Shown piece after piece: positions 22,547 to 35,500 of a DNA stretch of 64,000 bases. Both the position numbers and the translations under genes were made by a program. The notes beneath the pieces are model-generated. The model saw nothing but the letters and a program-made list of their open reading frames with translations, was not told the origin of the DNA and ran no database searches. Source of the DNA: Hydractinia symbiolongicarpus (Eukaryota; Cnidaria; Hydrozoa; Anthoathecata; Hydractiniidae). Positions within the stretch are counted from its first letter, which is position 1. Every line of letters begins with the position of its first letter. The DNA lies in assembly GCF_029227915.1 (NCBI RefSeq), contig NC_079876.1, positions 8,496,001 to 8,560,000 of the forward strand, written 5' to 3'.

Positions 22547-25369
22547 GGGTACTTTCTTTGTATACATTCGACTATACGGGCCAAGCCCGGGATTTACGGG
22601 AAATCGCGGGTTTTCGTTTGCCGGCGATTAAACCTCTTTCATTAAGCGTCTCATCAAAAATAAAAAATTTTTTGAAAACTACAAGTCTCATGCGTTTTAG
22701 TGGTGAAAAAAAAATTTAAAAAATCGTTCGGAAAATGAGTTTACTTCCTGGGTACTTTCTTTGTATACATTCGACTATACGGGCCAAGCCCGGGATTTAC
22801 GGGAAATCGCGGGATTTCGTTTGCCGGCGATTAAACCTCTTTTATTAAGCGTCTCATCAAAAATGAAAACATTTTAAAAAACTGCAAGTCTCATGCGTTT
22901 TAGTGGTGAAAAGATAATTGAAAAAATCGTTTCGGAAATGAGTTTACTCACAGGGTACTTTCTTTGTATACATTCGACTATACGGCCAAGCCCGGGATTT
23001 ACGGGAAATCGTGGGTTTTCGTTTGCCGGCGATTAAACCTCTTTCATTAAGCGTCTCATCAAAAATGAAAACATTTTTGAAAACTACAAGTCTCATGCGT
23101 TTTAGTGTTGAAAAAATAAATTAAAAAATCCTTCTGGAAATGAGTTTACTCACAGGGTACTTTCTTTGTATACATTCGACTATACGGGCCAAGCCCGGGA
23201 TTTACGGGAAATCGCGGGTTTTCGTTTGCCGGCGATTAAACCTCTTTCATTAAGCGTCTCATCAAAAATGAAAACATTTTTGAAAACTACAAGTCACATG
23301 CGTTTTAGTGGTGGAGAAAAAATTTAAAAAATCGTTCGGGAAATGAGTTTACTCTCTGGGTACTTTCTTTGCATACATTCAACTATACGGGCCAAGCCCG
23401 GGATTTACGGGAAATCGCGGGTTTTCGTTTGCCAGCGATTAAACCACTTTTATTAAGCGTCTCATCAAAAATGAAAACATTTCTGAAAACTACAAGTCTC
23501 ATGCGTTTTAGTGGTGAAAAAATAATTTCAAAATTCGTTCGGGAAATGAGTTTACTCACAGGGTACTTTCTTTGTATACATTCGACTATACGGGCCAAGC
23601 CCGGGATTTACGGGAAATCGCGGGTTTTCGTTTGCCGGCGATTAAACAACTTTCATTAAGCGTCTCATCAAAAATGAAAACATATCTGAAAACTACAAGT
23701 CTCATTCGTTTTAGTGGTGAAAATTAATTTAAAAAATCGTTCGGGAAATGAGTTTACTCCCTGGGTACTTTCTTTGTATACTTTTGACTATACGGGCCGA
23801 GTCCGGGATTTACGGGAAGTCGCGGGTTTTCGTTTGCCTGCAATTAAACTTCTTTTATTCAGCGTCTCATCAAAAAAGAAAACATTTTTAAAAACTACAA
23901 GTCTCATGGGCTTTAGTGGTGAAGTAATAATTTAAAAAATCGTTCGGGAAATGAGTTTACACCCCGGGTACTTTCTTTGTATACTTTTGACTATACGGGC
24001 CGAGTCCGGGATTTACGGGAAATCGCAGGTTTTCGTTTGCCGGCGATTAAGCTTCTTTTATTCAGCGTCTCATCAAAAATGAAAACATTTTTAAAAACTA
24101 CAAGTCTCATGCGTTTTAGTGGTGAAGAAATAATTTAAAAAATCGTTCGGGAAATGAGTTTACTCCCTGGGTACTTTCTTTGTATACTTTTGACTATACG
24201 GGCTGAGTCCGGGATTGACGGGAAGTCGCGGGTTTTCGTTTGCCGGCGATTAAACTTCTTTTATTCAGCGTCTCATCAAAAATGAAAATAATTTTAAATA
24301 CTACAAGTCTCATGGGCTTTAGTGGTGAAATAATAATTTAAAACATCGTTCGGGAAATTAGTTTACACCCTGGGTACTTTCTTTGTATACTTTTGACTAT
24401 ACGGGCCGACTCGGGATTTACGGGAAATCGCAGGTTTTCGTTTGCCGGCGATTAAACTTCTTTTATTCAGCGTCTCATCAAAAATTAAAACTTTTTTGAA
24501 AACTACAAGTCTCATGCGTTTTAGTGTTGAAAAAATAAATTAAAAAATCGTTCTGGAAATGAGTTTACTCACAGGGTACTATCTTTGTATACATTCGACT
24601 ATACGGGCCAAGCCCGGGATTTACGGGAAATGGCGGGTTTTCGTTTGCCGGCGATTAAACCTCTTTCATTAAGCGTCTCATCAAAAATGAAAACATTTTT
24701 AAAAACTACAAGTCTCATGCGTTTTAGTGGTGAAAAAAAAATTTAAAAAATTGTTCGGAAAATGAATTTACTCCCTGGGTACTTTCTTTGTATACATTTG
24801 ACTATACGGGCCAAGCCCGGGATTTACGGGAAATCGCGGGATTTCGTTTGCCGGCGATTAAACCTCTTTTATTAAGCGTCTCATCAAAAATGAAAACATT
24901 TTTAAAAACTGCAAGTCTCATGCGTTTTAGTGGTGAAAAGATAATTGAAAAAATCGTTTGGGAAATGAGTTTACTCACAGGGTACTTTCTTTGTATACAT
25001 TCGACTATACGGCCAAGCCCGGGATTTACGAGAAATCGCGGGTTTTCGTTTGCCGGCGATTAAACCTCTTTCATTAAGCGTCTCATCAAAAATGAAAACA
25101 TTTTTGAAAACTACAAGTCTCATGCGTTTTAGTGGTGAAAAGATAATTGAAAAAATCGTTTGGGAAATGAGTTTACTCCCTGGGTACTTTCTTTGTATAC
25201 TTTTGACTATACGGGCCGAGTCCGGGATTTACGGGAAGTCGCGGGTTTTCGTTTGCCGGCAATTAAACTTCTTTTATTCAGCGTCTCATCAAAATTGAAA
25301 ACATTTTTAAAAACTACAAGTCTCATGGGCTTTAGTGGTGAAATAATAATTAAAAAAATCGTTCGGGAA

Positions 25370-27383
25370 ATGAGTTTACACCCCGGGTACTTTCTTTGTA
25401 TACTTTTAACTATACGGGCCGAGTCCGGGATTTACGGGAAATCGCAGGTTTTCGTTTGCCGGCGATTAAACTTCTTTTATTCAGCGTCTCATCAAAAATG
25501 AAAACATTTTTGAAAACTACAAGTCTCATGCGTTTTAGTGGTGAAAAAATAATTTAAAAAATCGTTCAGGAAATGAGTTTACTCCCTGGGTACTTTCTTT
25601 GTATACTTTTGACTATACGGGCTGAGTCCGGGATTTACGGGAAGTCGCGGGTTTTCGTTTGCCGGCGAATAAACTTCTTTTATTCAGCGTCTCATCAAAA
25701 ATGAAAATATTTTTAAATACTACAAGTCTCATGGGCTTTAGTGGTGAAATAATAATTTAAAAAATCGTTCGGGAAAGGAGTTTACACCCTGGGTACTTTC
25801 TTTGTATACTTTTGACTATACGGGCCGACTCGGGATTTACGGGAAATCGCAGGTTTTCGTTTGCCGGCGATTAAACTTCTTTTATTCAGCGTCTCATCAA
25901 AAATGAAAACATTTTTGAAAACTACAAGTCTCATGCGTTTTAGTGTGGAAAAAATAAATTAAAAAATCGTTCGGGAAATGAGTTTACTCTCTGGGTACTT
26001 TCTTTGTATACATTCGACCATACGGGCCAAGCCCGGGATTTACGGGAAATCGCGGGTTTTCGTTTGCCGGCGATTAAACCACTTTTATTAAGCGTCTCAT
26101 CAAAAATGAAAACATTTCTGAAAACTACAAGTCTCATGCGTTTTAGTGGTGAAAAAATAATTTAAAAATTCGTTCGGGTAATGAGTTTACTCACAGGGTA
26201 CTTTCTTTGTATACATTCGACTGTACGGGCCAAGCCCGGGATTTACGGGAAATCGCCGGTTTTCGTTTGCCGGCGATTAAACAACTTTCATTAAGCGTCT
26301 CATCAAAAATGAAAACATTTCTAAAAACTACAAGTGTCATGCGTTTTAGTGGTGAAAATTATTTTAAAAAATCGTTCGGGAAATGAGTTTACTCCCTGGG
26401 TACTTTCTTTGTATACTTTTGACTATACGGGCCGAGTCCGGGATTTACGGGAAATCGCAGGTTTTCGTTTGCCGGCGATTAAACTTCTTTTATTCAGCGT
26501 CTCATCAAAAATGAAAACATTTTTGAAAACTACAAGTCTCATGCGTTTTAGTGGTGAAAAAATAATTTAAAAAATCGTTCGGGAAATGAGTTTACTCCCT
26601 GGGTACTTTCTTTGTATACTTTTGACTATACGGGCTGAGTCCGGGATTTACGGGAAGTCGCGGGTTTTCGTTTGCCGGCGAATAAACTTCTTTTATTCAG
26701 CGTCTCATCAAAAATGAAAATATTTTTAAATACTACAAGTCTCATGCGTTTTAGTGGTGAAATAATAATTTAAAAAAACGTTCGGGAAAGGAGTTTACAC
26801 CCTGGGTACTTTCTTTGTATACTTTTGACTATACGGGCCGACTCGGGATTTACGGGAAATCGCAGGTTTTCGTTTGCCGGCGATTAAACTTCTTTTATTC
26901 AGCGTCTCATCAAAAATGAAAACATTTTTGAAAACTACAAGTCTCATGCGTTTTAGTGTGGAAAAAATAAATTAAAAAATCGTTCGGGAAATGAGTTTAC
27001 TCTCTGGGTACTTTCTTTGTATACATTCGACCATACGGGCCAAGCCCGGGATTTACGGGAAATCGCGGGTTTTCGTTTGCCGGCGATTAAACCACTTTTA
27101 TTAAGCGTCTCATCAAAAATGAAAACATTTCTGAAAACTACAAGTCTCATGCGTTTTAGTGGTGAAAAAATAATTTAAAAATTCGTTCGGGTAATGAGTT
27201 TACTCACAGAGTACTTTCTTTGTATACATTCGACTGTACGGGCCAAACCCGGGATTTACGGGAAATCGCGGGTTTTCGTTTGCCGGCGATTAAGCAACTT
27301 TCATTAAGCGTCTCATCAAAAATGAAAACATTTCTAAAAACTACAAGTCTCATGCCTTTTAGTGGTGAAAATTAATTTAAAAT
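25370..27383. repeat. 5-monomer higher-order duplication (offset 1013 bp)
   Basis: About 25370-26370 recurs at 26383-27383. Shared markers are cggcgaataaac, ttttagtgtggaaaaaataaatt, cattcgaccatacggg and ttcgggtaatgag. The same set reappears later at 28500-28900 and 30520-31860 with monomers missing, so this unit seeded the next blocks. Confidence 0.85.
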
Positions 27384-27489
27384 ATCGTTTGGGAAATGAG
27401 TTTACTCCCTGGGTACTTTCTTTGTATACTTTTGACTATACGGGCCGAGTCCGGGATTTACGGGAAGACGCGGGTTTTCGTTTGCCGGC

Positions 27490-30400
27490 AATTAAACATC
27501 TTTTATTCAGCGTCTCATCAAAAATTAAAACATTTTTGAAAACTACAAGTCTCATGCGTTTTAGTGTTGAAAAAATAAATTAAAAAATCGTTCTGGAAAC
27601 GAGTTTACTCACAGGGTACTTTCTTTGTATACATTCGACTATACGGGCCAAGCCCGGGATTTACGGGAAATCGCAGGTTTTCGTTTGCCGGCGATTAAAC
27701 CTCTTTCATTAAGCGTCTCATCAAAAATGAAAACATTTTTGAAAACTACAAGTCTCATGCGTTTTAGTGGTGAAAAAAAATTTAAAAAATCGTTCGGAAA
27801 ATGAGTTTACTCCCTGGGTACTTTCTTTGTATACTTTTGACTATACGGGCCGAGTCCGGGATTTACGGGAAGACGCGGGTTTTCGTTTGCCGGCAATTAA
27901 ACTTCTTTTATTAAGCGTCTCATCAAAAATGAAAACATTTTTGAAAACTAAAAGTCTCATGCGTTTTAGTGGTGAAAATTAATTTACAAAATCGTTCGGG
28001 AAATGAGTTTACTCCCTGGGTACTTTCTTTGTATACTTTTGACTATACGGGCCGAGTCCGGGATTTACGGGAAGTCGCGGGTTTTCGTTTGCCGGCAATT
28101 AAACTTCTTTTATTCAGCGTCTCATCAAAAATGAAAACATTTTTAAAAACTACAAGTCTCATGGGCTTTAGTGGTGAAATAATAATTAAAAAAATCGTTC
28201 GGGAAATAAGTTTACACCCCGGGTACTTTCTTTGTATACTTTTGACTATACGGGCCGAGTCCGGGATTTACGGGAAATCGCAGGTTTTCGTTTGCCGGCG
28301 ATTAAACTTCTTTTATTCAGCGTCTCATCAAAAATGAAAACATTTTTGAAAACTACAAGTCTCATGCGTTTTAGTGGTGAAAAAATAATTTAAAAAATCG
28401 TTCGGGAAATGAGTTTACTCCCTGGTTACTTTCTTTGTATACTTTTGACTATACGGGCTGAGTCCGGGATTTACGGGAAGTCGCGGGTTTTCGTTTGCCG
28501 GCGAATAAACTTCTTTTATTCAGCGTCTCATCAAAAATGAAATATTTTTAAATACTACAAGTCTCATGGGCTTTAGTGGTGAAATAATAATTTAAAAAAT
28601 CGTTCGGGAAAGGAGTTTACACCCTGGGTACTTTCTTTGTATACTTTTGACTATACGGGCCGACTCGGGATTTACGGGAAATCGCAGGATTTCGTTTGCC
28701 GGCGATTAAACCACTTTTATTAAGCGTCTCATCAAAAATGAAAACATTTCTGAAAACTACAAGTCTCATGCGTTTTAGTGGTGAAAAAATAATTTAAAAA
28801 TTCGTTCGGGTAATGAGTTTACTCACAGGGTACTTTCTTTGTATACATTCGACTGTACGGGCCAAACCCGGGATTTACGGGAAATCGCGGGTTTTCGTTT
28901 GCCGGCGATTAAACAACTTTCATTAAGCGTCTCATCAAAAATGAAAACATTTCTAAAAACTACAAGTCTCATGCCTTTTAGTGGTGAAAATTAATTTAAA
29001 AAATCGTTCGGGAAATGAGTTTACTCCCTGGGTACTTTCTTTGTATACTTTTGACTATACGGGCCGAGTCCGGGATTTACGGGAAATCGCAGGTTTTCGT
29101 TTGCCGGCGATTAAACTTCTTTTATTCAGCGTCTCATCAAAAATGAAAACATTTTTAAAAACTACAAGTCTCATGCGTTTTAGTGGTGAAAAAATAATTT
29201 AAAAAATCGTTCGGGAAATGAGTTTACTCCCTGGGTACTTTCTTTGTATACTTTTGACTATACGGGCTGAGTCCGGAATTTACGGGAAGTCGCGGTTTTT
29301 GTTTGCCGGCGATTAAACTTCTTTTATTCAGCGTCTCATCAAAAATGAAAATATTTTTAAATACTACAAGTCTCATGAGCCTTAGTGGTGAAATAATAAT
29401 TTAAAAAATCGTTCGGGAAATGAGTTTACACCCTGGGTACTTTCTTTGTATACTTTTGACTATACGGGCCGACTCGGGATTTACGGGAAATCGCAGGTTT
29501 TCGTTTGCCGGCGATTAAACTTCTTTTATTTAGCGTCTCATCAAAAATTAAAACATTTTTGAAAACTACAAGTCTCATGCGTTTTAGTGTTGAAAAAATA
29601 AATTAAAAAATCGTTCTGGAAACGAGTTTACTCACAGGGTACTTTCTTTGTATACATTCGACTATACGGGCCAAGCCCGGGATTTACGGGAAATCGCAGG
29701 TTTTCGTTTGCCGGCGATTAAACCTCTTTCATTAAGCGTCTCATCAAATATGAAAACATTTTTGAAAACTACAAGTCTCATGCGTTTTAGTGGTGAAAAA
29801 AAAATTTAAAAAATCGTTCGGAAAATGAGTTTACTCCCTGGGTACTTTCTTTGTATACTTTTGACTATACGGGCCGAGTCCGGGATTTACGGGAAGACGC
29901 GGGTTTTCGTTTGCCGGCAATTAAACTTCTTTTATTAAGCGTCTCATCAAAAATGAAAACATTTTTGAAAACTAAAAGTCTCATGCGTTTTAGTGGTGAA
30001 AATTAATTTAAAAAATCGTTCGGGAAATGAGTTTACTCCCTGGGTACTTTCTTTGTATACTTTTGACTATACGGGCCGAGTCCGGGATTTACGGGAAGTC
30101 GCGGGTTTTCGTTTGCCGGCAATTAAACTTCTTTTATTCAGCGTCTCATCAAAAATGAAAACATTTTTAAAAACTACAAGTCTCATGGGCTTTAGTGGTG
30201 AAATAATAATTAAAAAAATCGTTCGGGAAATAAGTTTACACCCCGTGTACTTTCTTTGTATACTTTTGACTATACGGGCCGAGTCCGGGATTTACGGGAA
30301 ATCGCAGGTTTTCGTTTGCCGGCGATTAAACTTCTTTTATTCAGCGTCTCATCAAAAATGAAAACATTTTTGAAAACTACAAGTCTCATGCGTTTTAGTG

Positions 30401-31400
30401 GTGAAAAAATAATTTAAAAAATCGTTCGGGAAATGAGTTTACTCCCTGGTTACTTTCTTTGTATACTTTTGACTATACGGGCTGAGTCCGGGATTTACGG
30501 GAAGTCGCGGGTTTTCGTTTGCCGGCGAATAAACTTCTTTTATTCAGCGTCTCATCAAAAATGAAAATATTTTTAAATACTACAAGTTTCATGGGCTTTA
30601 GTGGTGAAATAATAATTTAAAAAATCGTTCGGGAAAGGAGTTTACACCCTGGGTACTTTCTTTTTATACTTTTGACTATACGGGCCGACTCGGGATTTAC
30701 GGGAAATCTCAGGTTTTCGTTTGCCGGCGATTAAACTTCTTTTATTCAGCGTCTCATCAAAAATGAAAACATTTTTGAAAACTACAAGTCTCATGCGTTT
30801 TAGTGTGGAAAAAATAAATTAAAAAATCGTTCGGGAAATGAGTTTACTCCTTGGGTACTTTCTTTGTATACTTTTGACTATACGGGCCGAGTCCGGGATT
30901 TACGGGAAGACGCGGGTTTTCGTTTGCCGGCAATTAAACTTCTTTTATTAAGCGTCTCATCAAAAATGAAAACATTTTTGAAAACTACAAGTCTCATGCG
31001 TTTTAGTGGTGAAAATTAATTTAAAAAATCGTTTGGGAAATGAGTTTACTCCCTGGGTACTTTCTTTGTATACTTTTGACTATATGGGCCGAGTCCGGGA
31101 TTTACGGGAAGTCGCGGGTTTTCGTTTGCCGGCAATTAAGCTTCTTTTATTCAGCGTCTCATCAAAAATGAAAACATTTTTAAAAACTACAAGTCTCATG
31201 GGCTTTAGTGGTGAAATAATAATTAAAAAAATCGTTCGGGAAATAAGTTTACACCCCGGGTACTTTCTTTGTATACTTTTGACTATACGGGCCGAGTCCA
31301 GGATTTACGGGAAATCGCAGGTTTTCGTTTGCCGGCGATTAAACTTCTTTTATTCAGCGTCTCATCAAAAATGAAAACATTTTTGAAAACTACAAGTCTC
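27490..31400. repeat. 10-monomer duplication (offset 2024 bp) with a nested 5-monomer repeat
   Basis: About 27490-28680 matches about 29514-30704 (shared ggaaacgagtttac, ggaagacgcggg, gaaaactaaaagtctc, ctccctggttac). The unit beginning near 29993 recurs near 31006 at offset 1013, including gggaaataagtttac. Confidence 0.8.
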
Positions 31401-32559
31401 ATGCGTTTTAGTGGTGAAAAAATAATTTAAAAAATCGTTCGGGAAATGAGTTTACTCCCTGGTTACTTTCTTTGTATACTTTTAACTATACGGGCTGAGT
31501 CCGGGATTTACGGGAAGTTGCGGGTTTTCGTTTGCCGGCGAATAAACTTCTTTTATTCAGCGTCTCATCAAAAATGAAAACATTTTTGAAAACTACAAGT
31601 CTCATGCGTTTTAGTGTGGAAAAAATAAATTAAAAAATCGTTCGGGAAATGAGTTTACTCTCTGGGTACTTTCTTTGTATACATTCGACCATACGGGCCA
31701 AGCCCGGGATTTACGGGAAATCGCGGGTTTTCGTTTGCCGGCGATTAAACCACTTTTATTAAGCCTCTCATCAAAAATGAAAACATTTCTGAAAACTACA
31801 AGTATCATGCGTTTTAGTGGTGAAAAAATATTTTAAAAATTCGTTCGGGTAATGAGTTTACTCCCTGGGTACTTTCTTTGTATACATTCGACTATACGGG
31901 CCAAGCCCGGGATTTACGGGAAATCGCGGGTTTTCGTTTGCCGGCGATTAAACAACTTTCATTAAGCGTCTCATCAAAAATGAAAACATTTCTAAAAACT
32001 ACAAGTCTCATGCGTTTTAGTGGTGAAAATTAATTTTAAAAATCGTTCGGGAAATGAGTTTACTCCCTGGGTACTTTCTTTGTATACTTTTGACTATACG
32101 GGCCGAGTCCGGGATTTACGGGAAATCGCAGGTTTTCGTTTGCCGGCGATTAAACTTCTTTTATTCAGCGTCTCATCAAAAATGAAAACATTTTTGAAAA
32201 CTACAAGTCTCATGCGTTTTAGTGGTGAAAAAATAATTTAAAAAATCGTTCGGGAAATGAGTTTACTCCCTGGGTACTTTCTTTGTATACTTTTGACTAT
32301 ACGGGCTGAGTCTGGGATTTACGGGAAGTCGCGGGTTTTCGTTTGCCGGCGATTAAACTTCTTTTATTCAGCGTCTCATCAAAAATGAAAATATTTTTAA
32401 ATACTACAAGTCTCATGAGCTTTAGTGGTGAAATAATAATTTAAAAAATCGTTCGGGAAATGAGTTTACACCCTGGGTACTTTCTTTGTATACTTTTGAC
32501 TATACGGGCCGACTCGGGATTTACGGGAAATCGCAGGTTTTCGTTTGCCGGCGATTAAA

Positions 32560-35500
32560 CTTCTTTTATTCAGCGTCTCATCAAAAATTAAAACATTTTT
32601 GAAAACTACAAGTCTCATGCGTTTTAGTGTTGAAAAAATAAATTAAAAAATCGTTCTGGAAACGAGTTTACTCACATGGTACTTTCTTTGTATACATTCG
32701 ACTATACGGGCCAAGCCCGGGATTTACGGGAAATCGCAGGTTTTCGTTTGCCGGCGATTAAACCTCTTTCATTAAGCGTCTCATCAAAAATGAAAACATT
32801 TTTGAAAACTACAAGTCTCATGCGTTTTAGTGGTGAAAAAAAAATTTAAAAAATCGTTCGGAAAATGAGTTTAATCCCTGGGTACTTTCTTTGTATACAT
32901 TCGACTATACGGGCCAAGCCCGGGATTTACATGAAATCGCGGGATTTCGTTTGCCGGCGATTAAACCTCTTTTATTAGGCGTCTCATCAAAAATGAAAAC
33001 ATTTTTAAAAACTGCAAGTCTCATGCGTTTTAGTGGTGAAAAGATAATTGAAAAAATCGTTTCGGAAATGAGTTTACTCACAGGGTACTTTCTTTGTATA
33101 CATTCGACTATACGGCCAAGCCCGGGATTTACGGGAAATCGCGGGTTTTCGTTTGCCGGCGATTAAACCTCTTTCATTAAGCGTCTCATCAAAAATGAAA
33201 ACATTTTTGAAAACTACAAGTCTCATGCGTTTTAGTGGTGAAAATTAATTTAAAATATCGTTTGGGAAATGAGTTTACTCCCTGGGTACTTTCTTTGTAT
33301 ACTTTTGACTATACGGGCCGAGTCCGGGATTTATGGGAAGTCGCGGGTTTTCGTTTGCCGGCGATTAAACTTCTTTTATTCAGCGTCTCATCAAAAATGA
33401 AAATATTTTTAAATACTACAAGTCTCATGGGCTTTAGTGGTGAAATAATAATTTAAAAAATCGTTCGGGAAATGATTTTACACCCTGGGTACTTTCTTTG
33501 TATACTTTTGACTATACAGACCGAGTCCGGGATTTACGGGAAATCGCAGGATTTCGTTTGTCGGCGATTAAACTTCTTTTATTCAGCGTCTCATCAAAAA
33601 TGAGAATATTTTTAAATACTACAAGTCTCATGGGCTTTAGTGGTGAAATAATAATTTAAAAAATCGTTCGGGAAATGAGTTTACACCCTGGGTACTTTCT
33701 TTGTATACTTTTGACTATACGGGCCGAGTCCGGGATTTACGGGAAATCGCAGGTTTTCGTTTGCCGGCGATTAAACTTCTTTTATTCAGCGTCTCACCAA
33801 AAATGAAAACATTTTTGAAAACTACAAGTCTCATGCGTTTTAGTGGTGAAAAAAAAATTTAAAAAATCGTTCGGGAAATGAGTTTACTCCCTGGGTACTT
33901 TCTTTGTATACATTCGACTATACGGGCCAAGCCCGGGATTTACGGGAAATCGCGGGAATTCGTTTGCCGGCGATTAAACCTCTTTTATTAAGCGTCTCAT
34001 CAAAAATGAAAACATTTTTGAAAACTGCAAGTCTCAAGCGTTTTAGTGGTGAAAAGATAACTGAAAAAATCGTTTCGGAAATGAGTTTACTCACAGGGTA
34101 CTTTCTTTGTATACATTCGACTATACGGGCCAAGCCCGGGATTTACGGGAAATCGCGGGTTTTCGTTTGCCGGCGATTACACCTCTTTCATTAAGCGTCT
34201 CATCAAAAATGAAAACATTTTTGAAAACTACAAGTCTCATGCGTTTTAGTGGTGAAAATTAATTTAAAATATCGTTTGGGAAATGAGTTTACTCCCTGGG
34301 TACTTTCTTTGTATACTTTTGACTATACGGGCCGAGTCCGGGATTTACGGGAAGACGCGGGTTTTTGTTTGCCTGCAATTAAACTTCTTTTATTCAGCGT
34401 CTCATCAAAAATGAAAACATTTTTAAAAAATACAAGTCTCATGCGTTTTAGTGGTGAAAAAATAATTTAAAAAGTCGTTCGGGAAATGAGTTTACTCCCT
34501 GGGTACTTTCTTTGTATACTTTTGACTATACGGGCCGAGTCCAGGATTTACGGGCAGTCGCGGGTTTTCGTTTGCCGGCGATTAAACTTCTTTTATTCAG
34601 CGGCTCATCAAAAATGAAAATATTTTTAAATACTACAAGTCTCATGGGCTTTAGTGGTGAAATAATAATTTAAAAAATCGTTCGGGAAATGAGTTTACAC
34701 CCTGGGTACTTTCTTTGTATACTTTTGACTATACGGGCTGAGTCCGGGATTTACGGGAAGTCGCGGGTTTTCGTTTGCCGGCAAATAAACTTCTTTTATT
34801 CAGCGTCTCATCAAAAATGAGAATATTTTTAAATACTACAAGTCTCATGGGCTTTAGTGGTGAAATAATAATTTAAAAAATCGTTCGGGAAATGAGTTTA
34901 CACCCTGGGTACTTTCTTTGTATACTTTTGACTATACGGGCCGAGTCCGGGATTTACTGGAAATCGCAGGTTTTCGTTTGCCGGCGATTAAACTTCTTTT
35001 ATTCAGCGTCTCATCAAAAATGAAAATATTTTTAAATACTACAAGTCTCATGGGTTTTAGTGGTGAAATAATAATTTAAAAAATCGTTCGGGAAATGAGT
35101 TTACACCCTGGGTACTTTCTTTGTATACTTTTGACTATACGGACCGAGTCCGGGATTTACGGGAAATCGCAGGATTTCGTTCGTCGGCGATTAAACTTCT
35201 TTTATTCAGCGTCTCATCAAAAATGAGAATATTTTTAAATACTACAAGTCTCATGGGCTTTAGTGGTGAAATAATAATTTAAAAAATCGTTCGGGAAATG
35301 AGTTTACACCCTGGGTACTTTCTTTGTATACTTTTGACTATACGGGCCGAGTCCGGGATTTACGGGAAATCGCAGGTTTTCGTTTGCCGGCGATTAAACT
35401 TCTTTTATTCAGCGTCTCACCAAAAATGAAAACATTTTTGAAAACTACAAGTCTCATGCGTTTTAGTGGTGAAAAAAAATTTAAAAAATCGTTCGGGAAA

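Larger units (their letters stand above)
18260..24289. repeat. 16-monomer higher-order duplication (offset 3244 bp)
   Basis: About 18260-21045 matches about 21504-24289. Shared markers include gggctgtgtccggg (18727 and 21971), gcctgcaattaaac, caaaaaagaaaac (an A-for-T change removing the usual atg) and gtctcaggcg. Within it, monomers around 20956 and 21158 are a further one-monomer duplication sharing gtccgggattgacggg. Confidence 0.85.
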
